NCBI GenBank assembly: GCA_002118135.1
Contig: BDIU01000277.1
Location: 214,261 to 278,260, forward strand
Origin: Trebouxia sp. TZW2008
Lineage: Eukaryota > Chlorophyta > Trebouxiophyceae > Trebouxiales > Trebouxiaceae
Direction of reading: 5' to 3'
Length of the DNA: 64,000 nucleotides
The notes beneath the pieces were generated by a model, which was not told the origin of the DNA, ran no database searches, and worked only from the letters and a program-made list of their open reading frames with translations. Each line of letters begins with the position of its first letter. The stretch's first letter is position 1. A program made the position numbers and the translations under genes. Shown here piece by piece: positions 54,072-64,000 of this stretch.

Positions 54072-57000
54072 TTACCATGACTGAGGAGGCAGTGAAGGGG
54101 CAGGACGCTGTACTACATTGCCAGAGCGATGCGATTTGGCAGCCCGAATGACCCTCAAGGCCTCTGCAGCAGCTTGTCTTGGCCCAGGGTCTTGAGGTGA
54201 GCTAGCAGCTTGGTGCACAGCTGCATGTGCAAACACGTGTGTCAACATTGCAGCAGCTATATTTTGGCTCGTGATTTTGATGTGGACAAGCAATTTGGCT
54301 TACAGTCGCATGTGCATGCACGGATGTTGACACTGCATCAGCTGCACTTGGCCCATGATCTTGACTAGACTGAGCACTGGCGGCTGTCAGCTGCATGAAC
54401 GTGTATGTGTTTTAGCATTGCAATGACTGCACTGGATCTATAATGCTGATGTGAGCAAGCAGCTTGGTTCACAGCTGCATTTGCAGACATGTGTCAGTAC
54501 TGCAGCAGCTGCCCTTTGGCCCATGATCTTGACTTGACTGAGCAGCATGGCCGTCAGCTGCATAATGTGCACGCGTTTCAGCCTTGCGATGAATGCACTG
54601 GATACATAATGTTGATTTGAGCGTGCAGCTTGGTTCACAGCTGCATGTGCTAACATGCGTGGTTAACACTGCAGTCCGAGTATTTTGGCACACACTTCCT
54701 GGCAAGCTCAAGCTCATTCTTGTTGCTGAAGAGTAAGATGATGCAGGACGAGAAGGTTGCAAACAGGGCTGCGTCAGAATTTCATGCGGCACAAGAGATT
54801 CAGTAGCAGCATGGCACAGCAAAGATAGCAATGACCATGCCAAACTCACAGTCAGCAGCGCACTGCTGACACACAGAGTGGACAATGCACCTGAACTGTT
54901 CACACCAGAGCTGTGGCGACTGCTTTGGAAGCTGAACTCGCTGTGATGGCTGCTACTGCTTGTTGTCACACCAGTCATGGACACATTGTGTTCCGCAGTA
55001 TAGGCCTGATGCACGGCATGAATGGCAAAGGGCTGTCTCTGCTCTGCCCCATACTGCCTTGCCTCATGGCCCTGCCCCTGCTGCTTGATATGGCCCTGCC
55101 CTTGCCGCATCATGTGGCCCAGCCCTTGCCATGCTTGTTCAAGTTGTGGATCAATCGTGTAGCCTGGCTGATGCCCTGCCTGGTCAGGTTGTGTATCAAC
55201 CCTATAGCCTGGCTGCTGCCCTGTCCCATAGCCGTGACCCTGCTGCATGCTATAGCCCTGACTCTGCCCTGCCTGATCAGCTTGAGGATTAGCCCGATAA
55301 TCTTCCTGCCACAATGCCCTAGCGCCTTGATTCTGCCCTGACCCATAGCCCTGCATGTGACCGTCTGCATAGTTTCGTCCTTGCCCTACCCCATAGTCCT
55401 GCCCCTGCCCTGTCCAAAGCAATTGCTGTTCATGCTGCTGCTGCTGATGCTGTTGCCAGTGCTGGGCAGCAGGCATGCCAACAGGCTCGCTGCTGTTTTG
55501 CCACCTGTACTCGCCAAACTGATTGCTTGTGACTCGACCAGAAGCATCCTGAGCATGCTGGGCGCCATACTGTGATGCCAACTGTGACACCTGCTTGAGC
55601 TGTGGAGTCTGTACTGAGACTGAAGAAGCGGTGAATGCCGCTTGATATGCTACTGCCTGAACAGCCTGCTGGGGCCTCTGAAATGTGACCTTAAGCTGGC
55701 TGTGCTGCTGATCTGCAAATCTCTGTGGAGTAAAAGGTTGGACAGCCCAATGCCCATCAGGCAATGCGGGCTGAGGACTTGCAAGCGATGCCTCTGAGTC
55801 TTGCACCTGAAGCATCTGAGGAAGCAGAACAGGCTGGTGACCAGCTGCTGCATCTGGCTGTCTCTCAACATCTGCACTGGGTATCTGTGGGTGCTGGACC
55901 ACAGAAGGGAAGGCCTGTGTGTGGATTGTCGCTGCATGTGGCTGGTTTCTTGGATGTACCAATGGGCTGTGCATAAGATCAGATGCTGCTGGCAGCTGAT
56001 GCTGTGCATACTGACTTCTCCCCTCAACTGAATGCTGTGCTGCTTGTAAAGGAGGCTGTAGCTGCGCCTTTGCATCCAGATATTCATGCGAGTCAACGGA
56101 TGGCAAGAGATGCTGGTGAACAGGGACACCAGCATTGGCAGCAGTAGACTGTTGAGCTGGAATCAGCTGTGACGGCATGGGTGGCTGCACTGGCAGGGAA
56201 TCACGCGGAGGGGCAACAGGCAGCATGTCTTGATGCTCTGCGTGATGACGGCTTGCAACAGCTGCATGTTGGGCTGCTATGAGTTTGGGCTGGGATGGGT
56301 CACTACTGTCATCAGGCAGAAGCTTGGCAGGCAACGAATCTGTTGGCAGAAAAGTGGGGTCAGTGCTGACGTCCTGCAGGCACAGCAATACTGATGTCAA
56401 GCCAGTCAACGATGGTGTGCGACCAAGGTACCGGGTTTGCAGCCATTAAAACAGCGATGGACAATACAGACTATGCATATCAGACCCATGTTTGGCAAAG
56501 GGGGTTTTCACGTCAGGCATTTCATTGACAAACAAATCAGTTTGATTCATGGAGATCTTGAAGTACTACTGGCTTTGCAGCCTTGACAAAGGCAGCTTGA
56601 GCAGCGCTGGAGTGAGCCAGACAGGCAACGGCATGTTAGGTAATGTTTGTAATGACCCTCATATGCAGAGAACGCTTTTGGCTCCAAACAGGCTCAATTA
56701 GTCTGAGTCTGAACACCACAAACATTGTGTCACAGTAGCAAAGCACCAATGTCAAGGCTGAGGTTTGCAATGTAACCACCATGCCCTTGTTGGACAATAT
56801 CATACCTGAGACAGTATGTCAAAGTTGGTGAAGACCTGAACAAAGGGCTCATCTGGCCATGTCTTCTTAGCCTTCTTGAGCTGCTTCAGAGACACAGATG
56901 CATCCGCACGTGCTTGCTTGGCTGCCGCAGTCCTGTTGCTTTGCGCTGTAGATCTTGCTGAGCCTGCTTGCTTGCCTGGAGCAATCCTGCTGTTTCGTGT

Positions 57001-58144
57001 TGTAGACTTGGTTGAAGCTGCTGACTGCACAGAGGTAGTCTCCTGCTGCCTCTTGAGTACAGGGGTAATGATCTGCATTTGCTGCAGCTGCTGTGCAGTG
57101 GGAGTTGGTACAGATGCTGTGCCTGCTGTTGGTGAAGCATGCTGTTTTGTTGAGCCAATGCTTGGCAGCACCTCAAAAACAGCATCTGATGGTGAAGATG
57201 CAGCAGCAGCATGTGACGCCCTGGAGGAGGCTCTAACATGAGCGGGCCTGCTTTGAAGCCTTATGTAGTCAGCTTCCATCTGACTCTGCAGCTGCTGTAG
57301 CTGATCAAGAGAAGGAGCCAGTCTATTGGCAACAGCAGCAGCATGTGATGCTCGTGCACCACGGGGCTGCTGCTTGCTGGTTGTCGTGACTGCTGACAAT
57401 TGAGTGCTTGCTCTGCTGTTGTCTTCAGTGCTGTACACCTCACTATCTGCAGAGCTGCAGCTTGTATAGCTAGCATAGGAAGTGAGGCTGTTGTCCATGC
57501 CGCTGTGCAATGTCCCACTGGCTGCATGTGCCTGCGAGGGAGGTGCAGCTGTCTGTTGTTGATGTACAGGCTGCCGCAGATCAGCTACAGGCTCGGGCTG
57601 ACTACCATGAGAAGCGGGGTTGAAAGCAGTCCTGGGTTTCTCATACACGTTGCTTGAAAGAGAGCCAGAAGTCTGTGCTAAGAGCTGCTTTGCTGCTGCA
57701 AGAAGACGCTGTCTGTGCTCTGCAGGGATGCCATTTGGGGAGAGCTGTTGAATCACCCTGAGGTGGTTCTCCTCTAGGCCGGCCAGTGAGCTGACATGAC
57801 TGTAGCCTGCTTTGGCAAAGGCTGGGTAGTGCTGTTGCAAACCGAGATTTGTGAGCCAGAGCAGCGTGGTGTTTCCTGATGCCGTCCCTTCTGCAAGCAA
57901 GCAGATTTGACTGTCAAGCATACTGCACATCATCAAATTACGTCACGCAGGCAACCTACGTAAACCATCACACTTGCCTGCGTCCCTTGACTGTCTGCAG
58001 CCCATCTGACTGGCAGACGATGCTTCGGCTGAAGGCACCCTGACCCAGGCTTCACTGATGCTGACAGGTTCAGAATTTACTGCAAAGTCGCCTTCGGCAT
58101 GCTGCACACACACGAGCTCAAGCTGAGCCACAACGTAGCAAGAT
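54072..58144 (-). CDS. SAM-domain protein with long Gln/Gly-rich prion-like region (5' end incomplete)
   Basis: Exons in phase: (58144)-57978, 57890-56806, 56373-54891 and 54220-54072. Near the start a SAM-like fold is visible (LLWLTNLGLQQHYPAFAKAG, then SSLAGLEENHLRVIQQL). A Ser/Thr/Ala-rich linker follows, ending in KKTWPDEPFVQVFTNFDIL. Exon 3 encodes roughly 490 residues dominated by Gln, His, Pro and Ala, then by repeats of the type GQGQDYGVGQGRNY and QGYGSGQNQG. This composition resembles prion-like, condensate-forming regions; the function is unknown and SAM-driven polymerisation is only a guess. No ATG is present in the first open segment, so an upstream exon is missing; one candidate starts at an ATG near 58280. 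The first intron uses a GC donor (CAG/GCAAGT). The stop TAA overlaps a donor-like GTAAGC. Confidence 0.65.
54221..54680 (-). repeat. Tandem copies of the last SAM-gene acceptor boundary
   Basis: CAGCTTGGTTCACAGCTGCA occurs near 54455 and 54627, and a weaker copy (CAATTTGGCTTACAGTCGCA) near 54290. Each parallels the genuine acceptor region at 54211-54235 (CAGCTTGGTGCACAGCTGCA). The unit is about 170 bp, with shared GGCCCATGATCTTGACT. In transcript sense all copies lie upstream of the exon. Confidence 0.9.
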
Positions 58145-58377
58145 CTGCGACAAGAACAGCTTGCAAGCCGTCAAGGCAAAGGGAGCAAGAGTGTACAAGT
58201 TGAACTGCAGCTGACTGATTAGTCACCACAGTCTAGCTGACCCTACGATTGCGGAAGTTGCCAGGTCAACGTGGCTTGTCATGAGCTTGCTTGCTGATTG
58301 ATCACCGAGCTGCTTCTAGGCTGTGTTGATAGGCGTGTTGTGTAGGGGTACCTGTCTTGCTGCTCCAGTGTGCACCG

Positions 58378-59055
58378 ATGAATCAATACGAGATGGACGA
58401 CTATGTGATACCACGCAGGCGGAATCCCTGGGTGCTAGTTGGTAGGCTTCTGCTCGTGTGTTTCACTGTCGCAGGACATCTAGTCCCTGATTCAGCAAGT
58501 CGACGGCATCCTCCTGGCTTGAATCTTCCAGTGGTGTGCAGGTGCAGGAGGCACTGCAGCCATCTTGTTAGGCGGCTTGATAGCTTTCAGAAGGGTGAGC
58601 CTTACTCATCATGGCTGCTTTTTCATGCTATTGTGCCGTTCTCTTGTGAACCAACAGCAGCATCTGTGATATCTGCAGGGCAATCAAAACCTGTCACAAA
58701 GTATGATGCGAGCGCGTGTTGTTGCTCAGGTAAGAAATTCATGGGTTGGTTGTGGCCCCACTACTGCAGCTATTGCACATCATGTGGTCTTCATTCATGA
58801 TCTTCACCCACTGGCTTTTTCAAACAGACACTATGCAGGTAGCTTGAAAGCACCCTGTGCATGTCAACAATCTGACATGACTTTTGACTGCGGTATGACA
58901 GCATTGAATGGTGTTCATGTCACTTGTAGGGAGCCACTGTAGCTCTTATGGCTGGAACAGCAGGAGCTGCTTCCCTAGGGGCAGTCACAGAAGACAAGCC
59001 ACCGACGGCACCAAAGCCGAAGCTGAAGCAGAAGCAGAAATCTGAAATAGAATGA
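58378..59055 (+). CDS. HIG1-domain protein (Rcf1-like, mitochondrial), complete
   Basis: Small inner-membrane protein of the HIG1/Rcf1 type that associates with respiratory complexes III/IV. Four exons join in phase to 97 residues: 58378-58441, 58542-58594, 58679-58729 and 58930-59055. The N-terminal part is NPWVLVG. The first membrane helix is GGTAAILLGGLIAFRRG. The family hallmark follows (GNQNLSQSMMRARVVAQ), then the second helix (GATVALMAGTAGAASLG) and a Lys/Pro-rich C-tail ending KQKQKSEIE. The length suits the family. It starts a few hundred bases from the SAM-domain gene on the opposite strand. No single open frame shows this gene; it appears only after splicing. Confidence 0.92.
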
Positions 59056-60561
59056 TTGCTTCTGCTTGTCCCAGCGCGACGTGGTGCGCCCCGTGCTTGG
59101 CAGCAGCATTTGGCGTCAGCACTTGACAGCATGTTTGCTCCTGGCAGCATTCAACGCGCTGCCACCCTTGAAGGAAATGCAGCATGCTCCAAGGCTTTGC
59201 AGGCTCAATCAAGAGCAAGCTGTAGACAGCAAGCAGCGCCAGATGCATAAATGAAGACCGCGATGTCTCAGCGCTGTAGCCTGACAGTTTCCAAAGCCTT
59301 TGCAAGTCTGCAAAGGGGGATCCAAAGCCCTGACATCAGTATCAGTGTCACTAGTGTACCAACAGCAGGTCAAGTCAGTATACTAATGTGGCTTATCCAA
59401 TGTGATTTATCTTGACTGAGGCAACATCTCACAATCTTCACAACCCACCATTCATGACTGCTTGCTTTTGCATCCTTTACACATTTTAGGCCCTTCGATC
59501 TTTGACAGTCTGTGTATTGGCTGATCTGTGTCAAGATAGGTTGCACTGAATTTTGCAAGGAGAAATCAGGAGAATTATTTGCACGTTGTTCCTGCTCACA
59601 TTTTGACAAATGAATGCAATGCTTTGTGAAAAGTGACTGAAATATATGATGACCTACAGACAGTGGCTGCAGATCTTCGTACAGGTGGTTTGCAGCAAAT
59701 TGCATCCTTCTCGAGATGCTGGGTCGCGCAACAGTTGCATTGACGCATTAGGTGTGAATCCCAACATCCAAAGCATGGGCTAAGATTTCAGCCATGACAA
59801 GCACACGTCCATATAACGTTGCATGCACAGTTCAGTGTCATGATAAGCATTTGTGCATGCAAGTAACGAAAAGCATGAAGTATGTTAGTTGTAGTTGTCA
59901 TTCTGCTACATTGTCATGCCAAACTGTCATTCTGTATTTGCCATGAGGCATGCCTCAGTGGCACGACAAGCCCAACTGCTCATGCTGTGTTGTACTGTCC
60001 TGCTCAGTAAAACCAGATTTGGCTGAAACACATATGAGTGACCCCACCATGCTACATGTCTGACGGACAACAAACCATTGGCAGGGGCACGCCTCACTTG
60101 CTGCCAGGAATTCTTTATTCACTGTGTGAGCACACCGTCTTACAGTCTTTTGATGGTCATCATGTCCTCTAGTAGACTCCCTTTCTGCCGTCGCACTGTA
60201 GGCGAGTCCCTACAGCCAACAATCCACTCCATCTGTCTGTTGTACAACTGGGTCATGCTGAAAGTTTGACAAGCAAAGAAGGTGGACTGCCCTAGGCACC
60301 ATGAGGTGTTACATGCACATCACATGTGCGTTTGCATGATCATAATGGTCGCACCTGTGACCAGCACATCTCAGATCCAGTCTCACATCGTCTAGGTGCA
60401 GAATGGCGCGGGCAGACTTGACTTTCGGCTTGCTGCTTTTTTTTGGGTTCCGACGGCAGCGTGCAATGAGCACAACATGGCAACAAAGCTAATAAGTTGG
60501 ATAAAAAAGAATCTGATCTCGGAATTGGATATCCCTGGAGCAGCGATCTCCAGCACTCTCA
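59056..60561. other. Convergent intergenic region
   Basis: About 1.5 kb between the HIG1 gene (+) and the tentative last exon of the EF-hand gene (-). I recognise no coding exon here. Open frames at 59370-59705 (-) and 60078-60269 (+) have no domain features. Confidence 0.45.
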
Positions 60562-63500
60562 CTATCGCAGAGCTTCTGCAAGGGGTGTGACTTCATGTCT
60601 CGAAAAATGTGCAAGCAGCACAAGCAGCGTACAGTCTTGCCTGTGCGTGACGTCAACCGCAGTGAAGTCCTGCCGAGGCCCACTGTATGGCCGTGAGTCA
60701 TCAAAGAAGGCTGGTACAGATGCATCAGCAGCAGCACTGATGGTCATTGCTACACCCTGCCCTCTGCTTGCTGCCTGCGCCTGCAGAACCAACTTGTCCA
60801 GTTTCTCTAGAACGTGACGATTTCACAGTGTGATGGTCACATGGACAGTGTGTACACAGCGCTGCACATAGCAGAGCCAACAAGTTCACAACTAGTACGC
60901 AATGCTGGTTGTCAAGCTGTCTATGCTCCACATGGGCTCTGATGTAGGCTAACGCCACTAGGCATGCAACCTGGCTGCCAGCACTTTGTATGTCATCCGA
61001 GTTCACTGCCTCAAGAATTGATGGCTGGGCTAGAAGAGCATACCTTCCTTTCAGTATTGCACAATACAGGTGATCACACCTCATGAGCTTGCGCCAGACT
61101 ACTCAAGGTGCAGCTGAGCAGCAACATCAGTGGCCAATCTTCATGTTCACTCACATGTATGTGCAATGCTCCATAGCTGGATGATCTATGATACGTACCT
61201 GGGTACTTCGGCCTGCAGCAGGGGCAGCTGTCCAAGGGCGCTGAAAACTGCCCTGTGATTTTGCAATGGTGCTGATATCACCTGATGGCACCCACTTGTA
61301 AGGCTGATCCATGTTAATCTGCCCCTTGCTGAAGAAGTACGGCACCTTCTGTGGTGGCGGACCTGGTGCCCTGATAGCCTTCATACTTGCATGAGCCTGA
61401 GCAAGGGCTGCTTCATAACGCCCTTGCGCTGCTGCAGACTGCCCTGTTGCTGTTGCTGCATCATACTTGAGCAGATCAGCAGCTGTAGATACAGGCTTTG
61501 CTGCACTGTTTCTGAAAGGCTGCTGTGCAAGCACATCAGCAGCGCTTGGCACCGAAGGCTCAGCACTTGGTTGTGCTGCCTCAACTGGGCCTGCTCTGCA
61601 AGGCTGTGAGCACTGTCTGTCTGTGCTGCCTGTGGCAGCTTCTGAAACAGCTGCAAAACTATCTGTCCCGGATGCTGGGCATTTTTCACCGCTGTCCACA
61701 TGCTGAGCACGCTTTGCAGACACTGCACAGCTCTTTTGAGCTGCTGAAGAGCTACTTTGTCTTGCAAGTGGCGGCTTCTGTACACTTATACTGGCCACGC
61801 TAGCAGACTGTGGGCGGCAGCAGCTGTCAGCTTGAAGCTTTTGAACTGTGGGCCTGTAATTCATCAAGCCATTGCAGTCAGCTAGTCCATTAGACACCTT
61901 CAGCACCTCTGCATTGCTGAAATCAAGGCTGCTGTGCTGCAGAGCTGTTGCAAACTCCTTGCTGGACACAATGCCGCAAGCTTCTCGGTCAAATTGACGC
62001 AGCTGACGCCACACTGCTGCAACTGCTGCTGGGTCTGCAGCCCCAATCTTCTTCTGCAAAAGCTGCTGAGCTGAAGCATGATCTGAATTTGCTGCATTGG
62101 CTGCATGGACCTGCCAAGGAGACACAAGTCAACATATGCGAGACTGATGTCAGGCTTGATGTAGGAATGCAGATTTTGCAATGCTGCTGCTGATCTGTTT
62201 GTGCATGATTGATGCCACATGAAACAACATATGAGCATCAGCTGCTCATTGAGGTCAAATGTACATGCCATGGCTTTTCAACTGCCCAACAGACCGAGTA
62301 TTATGCCTGTTCAAGTTGCAGAGAGGCAAAATGTCTGCAGTGGTTTTTGAGTGACATGGCTGCACTGCTGTTATGTACCTTGGACTGATGAGCTGCAGCA
62401 TTACTGGGATGCCAAGATGAAGACTTCTCAATGTCCTTCAGGAAGTTTGTTGGCCTGCAATGTCACTGAAGACATTGCGTAAGAGGGAATGTCCACGCAT
62501 GCTGACAAGAGATGCCTGTTGAACGCTGAGCGTTCAAAAAGCCCTCTAGAATGCTGCACCAACAAGCTGCCAAGGCATGCTCTATCAGGCCACACAGGAT
62601 ACTTAGCAGAACCGCTGATGAACAATGCAGACCAGTAAGTCATGCTGCTGTCTGCTCCCTGCACCAAGGGAAGGCCAGAAACAATGCAGCTACAGAGACA
62701 AACAGGTACTATGCACTGCGTTTATCTGTGTTCACGAGCAGAGTTGTGTTGTGCATGTAAAGCAAACTCTCTTCGTAAGGACACTCAATGTAAGGACAAT
62801 CTCAATGTAGGACAATGCCATTCATGACCAATCACTGCGTTCTGACTGCAGTGGTCCCTCTGAGTAAGGATAGTTCAATGTAAGGACGACGCTCTTGGTA
62901 ATACAAGCAGTTGTTACAAAGAGAGATTACTGTACTGACTGCTGTTGATGCCATAATAGCAGCGCAAGATATGCCGCACCTGGCAGCTTCTGCTTGGCGT
63001 GTCAGGCTTGGGGCAGTGGCAGGCCGATGCTGTGCATGCCTTGCCCTAGCAGCCAGCTTCCAGTCTGGTTGCCAGCCTGGCGCAGCGCCATCCACATCAG
63101 AACAGTCTAGTCTGAAGTCTGGGTGAGGCTGCTTTGTTCTACTCCTAGGCGATGCCTGCAGGGTATTTGCAGCTGTGAAATTGCATCGATGACACAGCTT
63201 GCATGCTTGCTTGCATTAGACAGGAATGTCACGCAGGATGCAAATGCAATGCAATACATGACTGGTGTGCTTAGCCTTTGCAAAAATGGAAAGGAGAATA
63301 GGACGACGTTCAGGAGCTCAAGCTGTTTGTGATTCAAGCCAGAGCAGTGTACTTTGTTCATGAGCTGATGCATGGCAGGCACCTGAGCACCAGCAATGTC
63401 TGAGTTGTCCAAGGAGTTCTTGATGAACTTTGAGGGTGCTGCTGCTGCCTGAGGCAGCTTGCCTTCACGGAGGGGCCAAATATATTGAGGCTCTAAGGGA

Positions 63501-63955
63501 TCCGTCAGCCTAGGCGATGTTGGAAAACAGTGCTGCTTTGGCCGAGTGCCGGTTATGTCATCAAGTCGGAGATTGAGCGGGTGAGCATGGGCCTGCCTGA
63601 GCTTGCTCTTGCCAAAAGATTGCACCTGCTGATCTGGCGTGACAAAAGCAAATGGTGGCGGATGCTCCACATGCCAACTGCACGTAGCAAGAAGTCTCAG
63701 ACTGCTAGAGAGGCTGAAGCGTACGCGTCAACCCGATTGCGCACACCGGCATGCCCAAGCAGTCGCATCGTTTAACACTTGCGCACTGTTGGCCTTGTTG
63801 ATGCAAGACCACTCACCAGTGAAGCCTGCCCATGAGCTCTTTGTGGTGAACGAACAAGCACAGCCCGTCCGCAACGGCGTCGTTATGGTGATTTGAGCTT
63901 TGCTGGCGTTTCGTCTGGGACGAAACGTCCCAGACGATAGCTGCGGGGCAACCAT
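60562..63955 (-). CDS. Degenerate EF-hand protein with LD-x-SDI-x-GA-x-P repeats, possibly ciliary
   Basis: Exons in phase: 63955-63817, 63633-63383, 63128-62980, 62454-62379, 62110-61199, and a tentative last exon 60780-60562. The N-terminus has SSGTFRPRR and DQQVQSFGKSK. Repeated motifs are LRLDDITGTRPK, NSLDNSDIAGAQPHPD and LDCSDVDGAAPGWQPDWK, joined by DPLEPQYIWPL. A single EF-hand-like loop follows (FDREACGIVSSKEF), with non-canonical residues at positions 3 and 5, so calcium binding is doubtful. The rest is Ala/Ser/Gln-rich, with a conserved-looking end (PYFFSKGQINMDQPYKWVPS). From memory, proteins with this layout are conserved among flagellated protists; that role is inference, weakly supported by the dynein gene in the same window. 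The start ATG is in a GCCATGG context. The last exon is in phase but unproven. Confidence 0.65.
62760..62932. mobile_element. MITE copy D
   Basis: About 173 bp, TA on the right and TA two bases before the left end. The left terminus is degenerate (AAGCAAACTCTCTTCGTAAG); the right end is the complement of CAGTAATCTCTCTTTGTAAC. It shares the internal AAGGACACTCAATGTAAGGA. It lies in the EF-hand gene intron about 48 bp after the donor at 62979. Confidence 0.85.
63912..63936. other. Perfect 11-bp inverted repeat with AAA loop
   Basis: CGTCTGGGACG, AAA, CGTCCCAGACG. It lies within the first coding exon of the EF-hand gene, about 20 nt after the ATG, and would form a strong hairpin in the mRNA. 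Confidence 0.9.
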
Positions 63956-64000
63956 GGCCAGATTACTCGTCACCCCTCGTTTGAAATTTTGACTTGAAGC

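Noticed and set aside
58131..58133. Start codon of the SAM gene at 58131
   Set aside because: The triplet there is GTG, not ATG; the true start must be in an upstream exon.
63971..63973. Start codon of the EF-hand gene at 63973
   Set aside because: The triplet is GTG; the ATG at 63955 in a GCCATGG context is used instead.

Overview
This window is a stretch of a nuclear genome from an intron-rich green alga. The evidence is nine spliced genes whose exons join in phase at GT-AG (a few GC-AG) junctions, with 'TGCAG'-type acceptors. The gene set also points there: a UPL3/UPL4-class HECT ubiquitin ligase, a PHS1-class kinase/dual-specificity phosphatase and a Rubisco-methyltransferase-like SET protein occur together with an axonemal dynein heavy chain. 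Seed plants lack axonemal dynein, so a chlorophyte with a flagellate stage is the best fit. Trebouxiophyceae is my guess; it is inference, because no organelle or rRNA marker is present.

Layout. 1-3199 (-): dynein heavy chain tail, running off the left edge. 4266-10030 (+): secreted-type SET-domain protein with a RLSMT-like substrate-binding region. 12172-17802 (-): complete purple acid phosphatase of 10 exons, with all seven metal ligands. 18435-22705 (-): family-4-like glycosyltransferase. 22750-35984 (+): PHS1-like protein with an actin-fragmin-kinase-like domain, a dual-specificity phosphatase and a C-terminal zinc finger. 36615-36887 (+): small secreted protein of unknown function. 37475-52947 (-): UPL3-like HECT E3 ligase, 26 exons, 1915 residues, all phases consistent. 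54072-58144 (-): Gln-rich SAM-domain protein. 58378-59055 (+): HIG1-domain mitochondrial protein of 97 residues. 60562-63955 (-): degenerate EF-hand protein with repeated LD-x-SDI-x-GA-x-P motifs, possibly ciliary. I saw no tRNA, rRNA, CRISPR or autonomous transposon.

The most unusual feature is how the introns have grown. In four genes (SET, phosphatase, PHS1, SAM) the introns hold tandem partial copies of the neighbouring exon. The side is always the same: copies lying 5' of an exon carry the acceptor site and the first part of that exon, and copies lying 3' carry its last part and the donor site. I found at least nineteen such clusters and no exception. This fits tandem duplications across a splice junction that are absorbed into the intron because the exon-proximal site keeps being used. 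It leaves rows of decoy splice sites, one stop-free 1038-nt intron in frame on both sides, and at least one copy that still encodes a metal-binding motif. Four copies of a roughly 160-180 bp inverted-repeat element (MITE) with TA flanks also lie in introns, two of them within 10 bp of a splice donor. Four introns appear to use GC donors; the one in UPL3 is backed by protein conservation across the junction.
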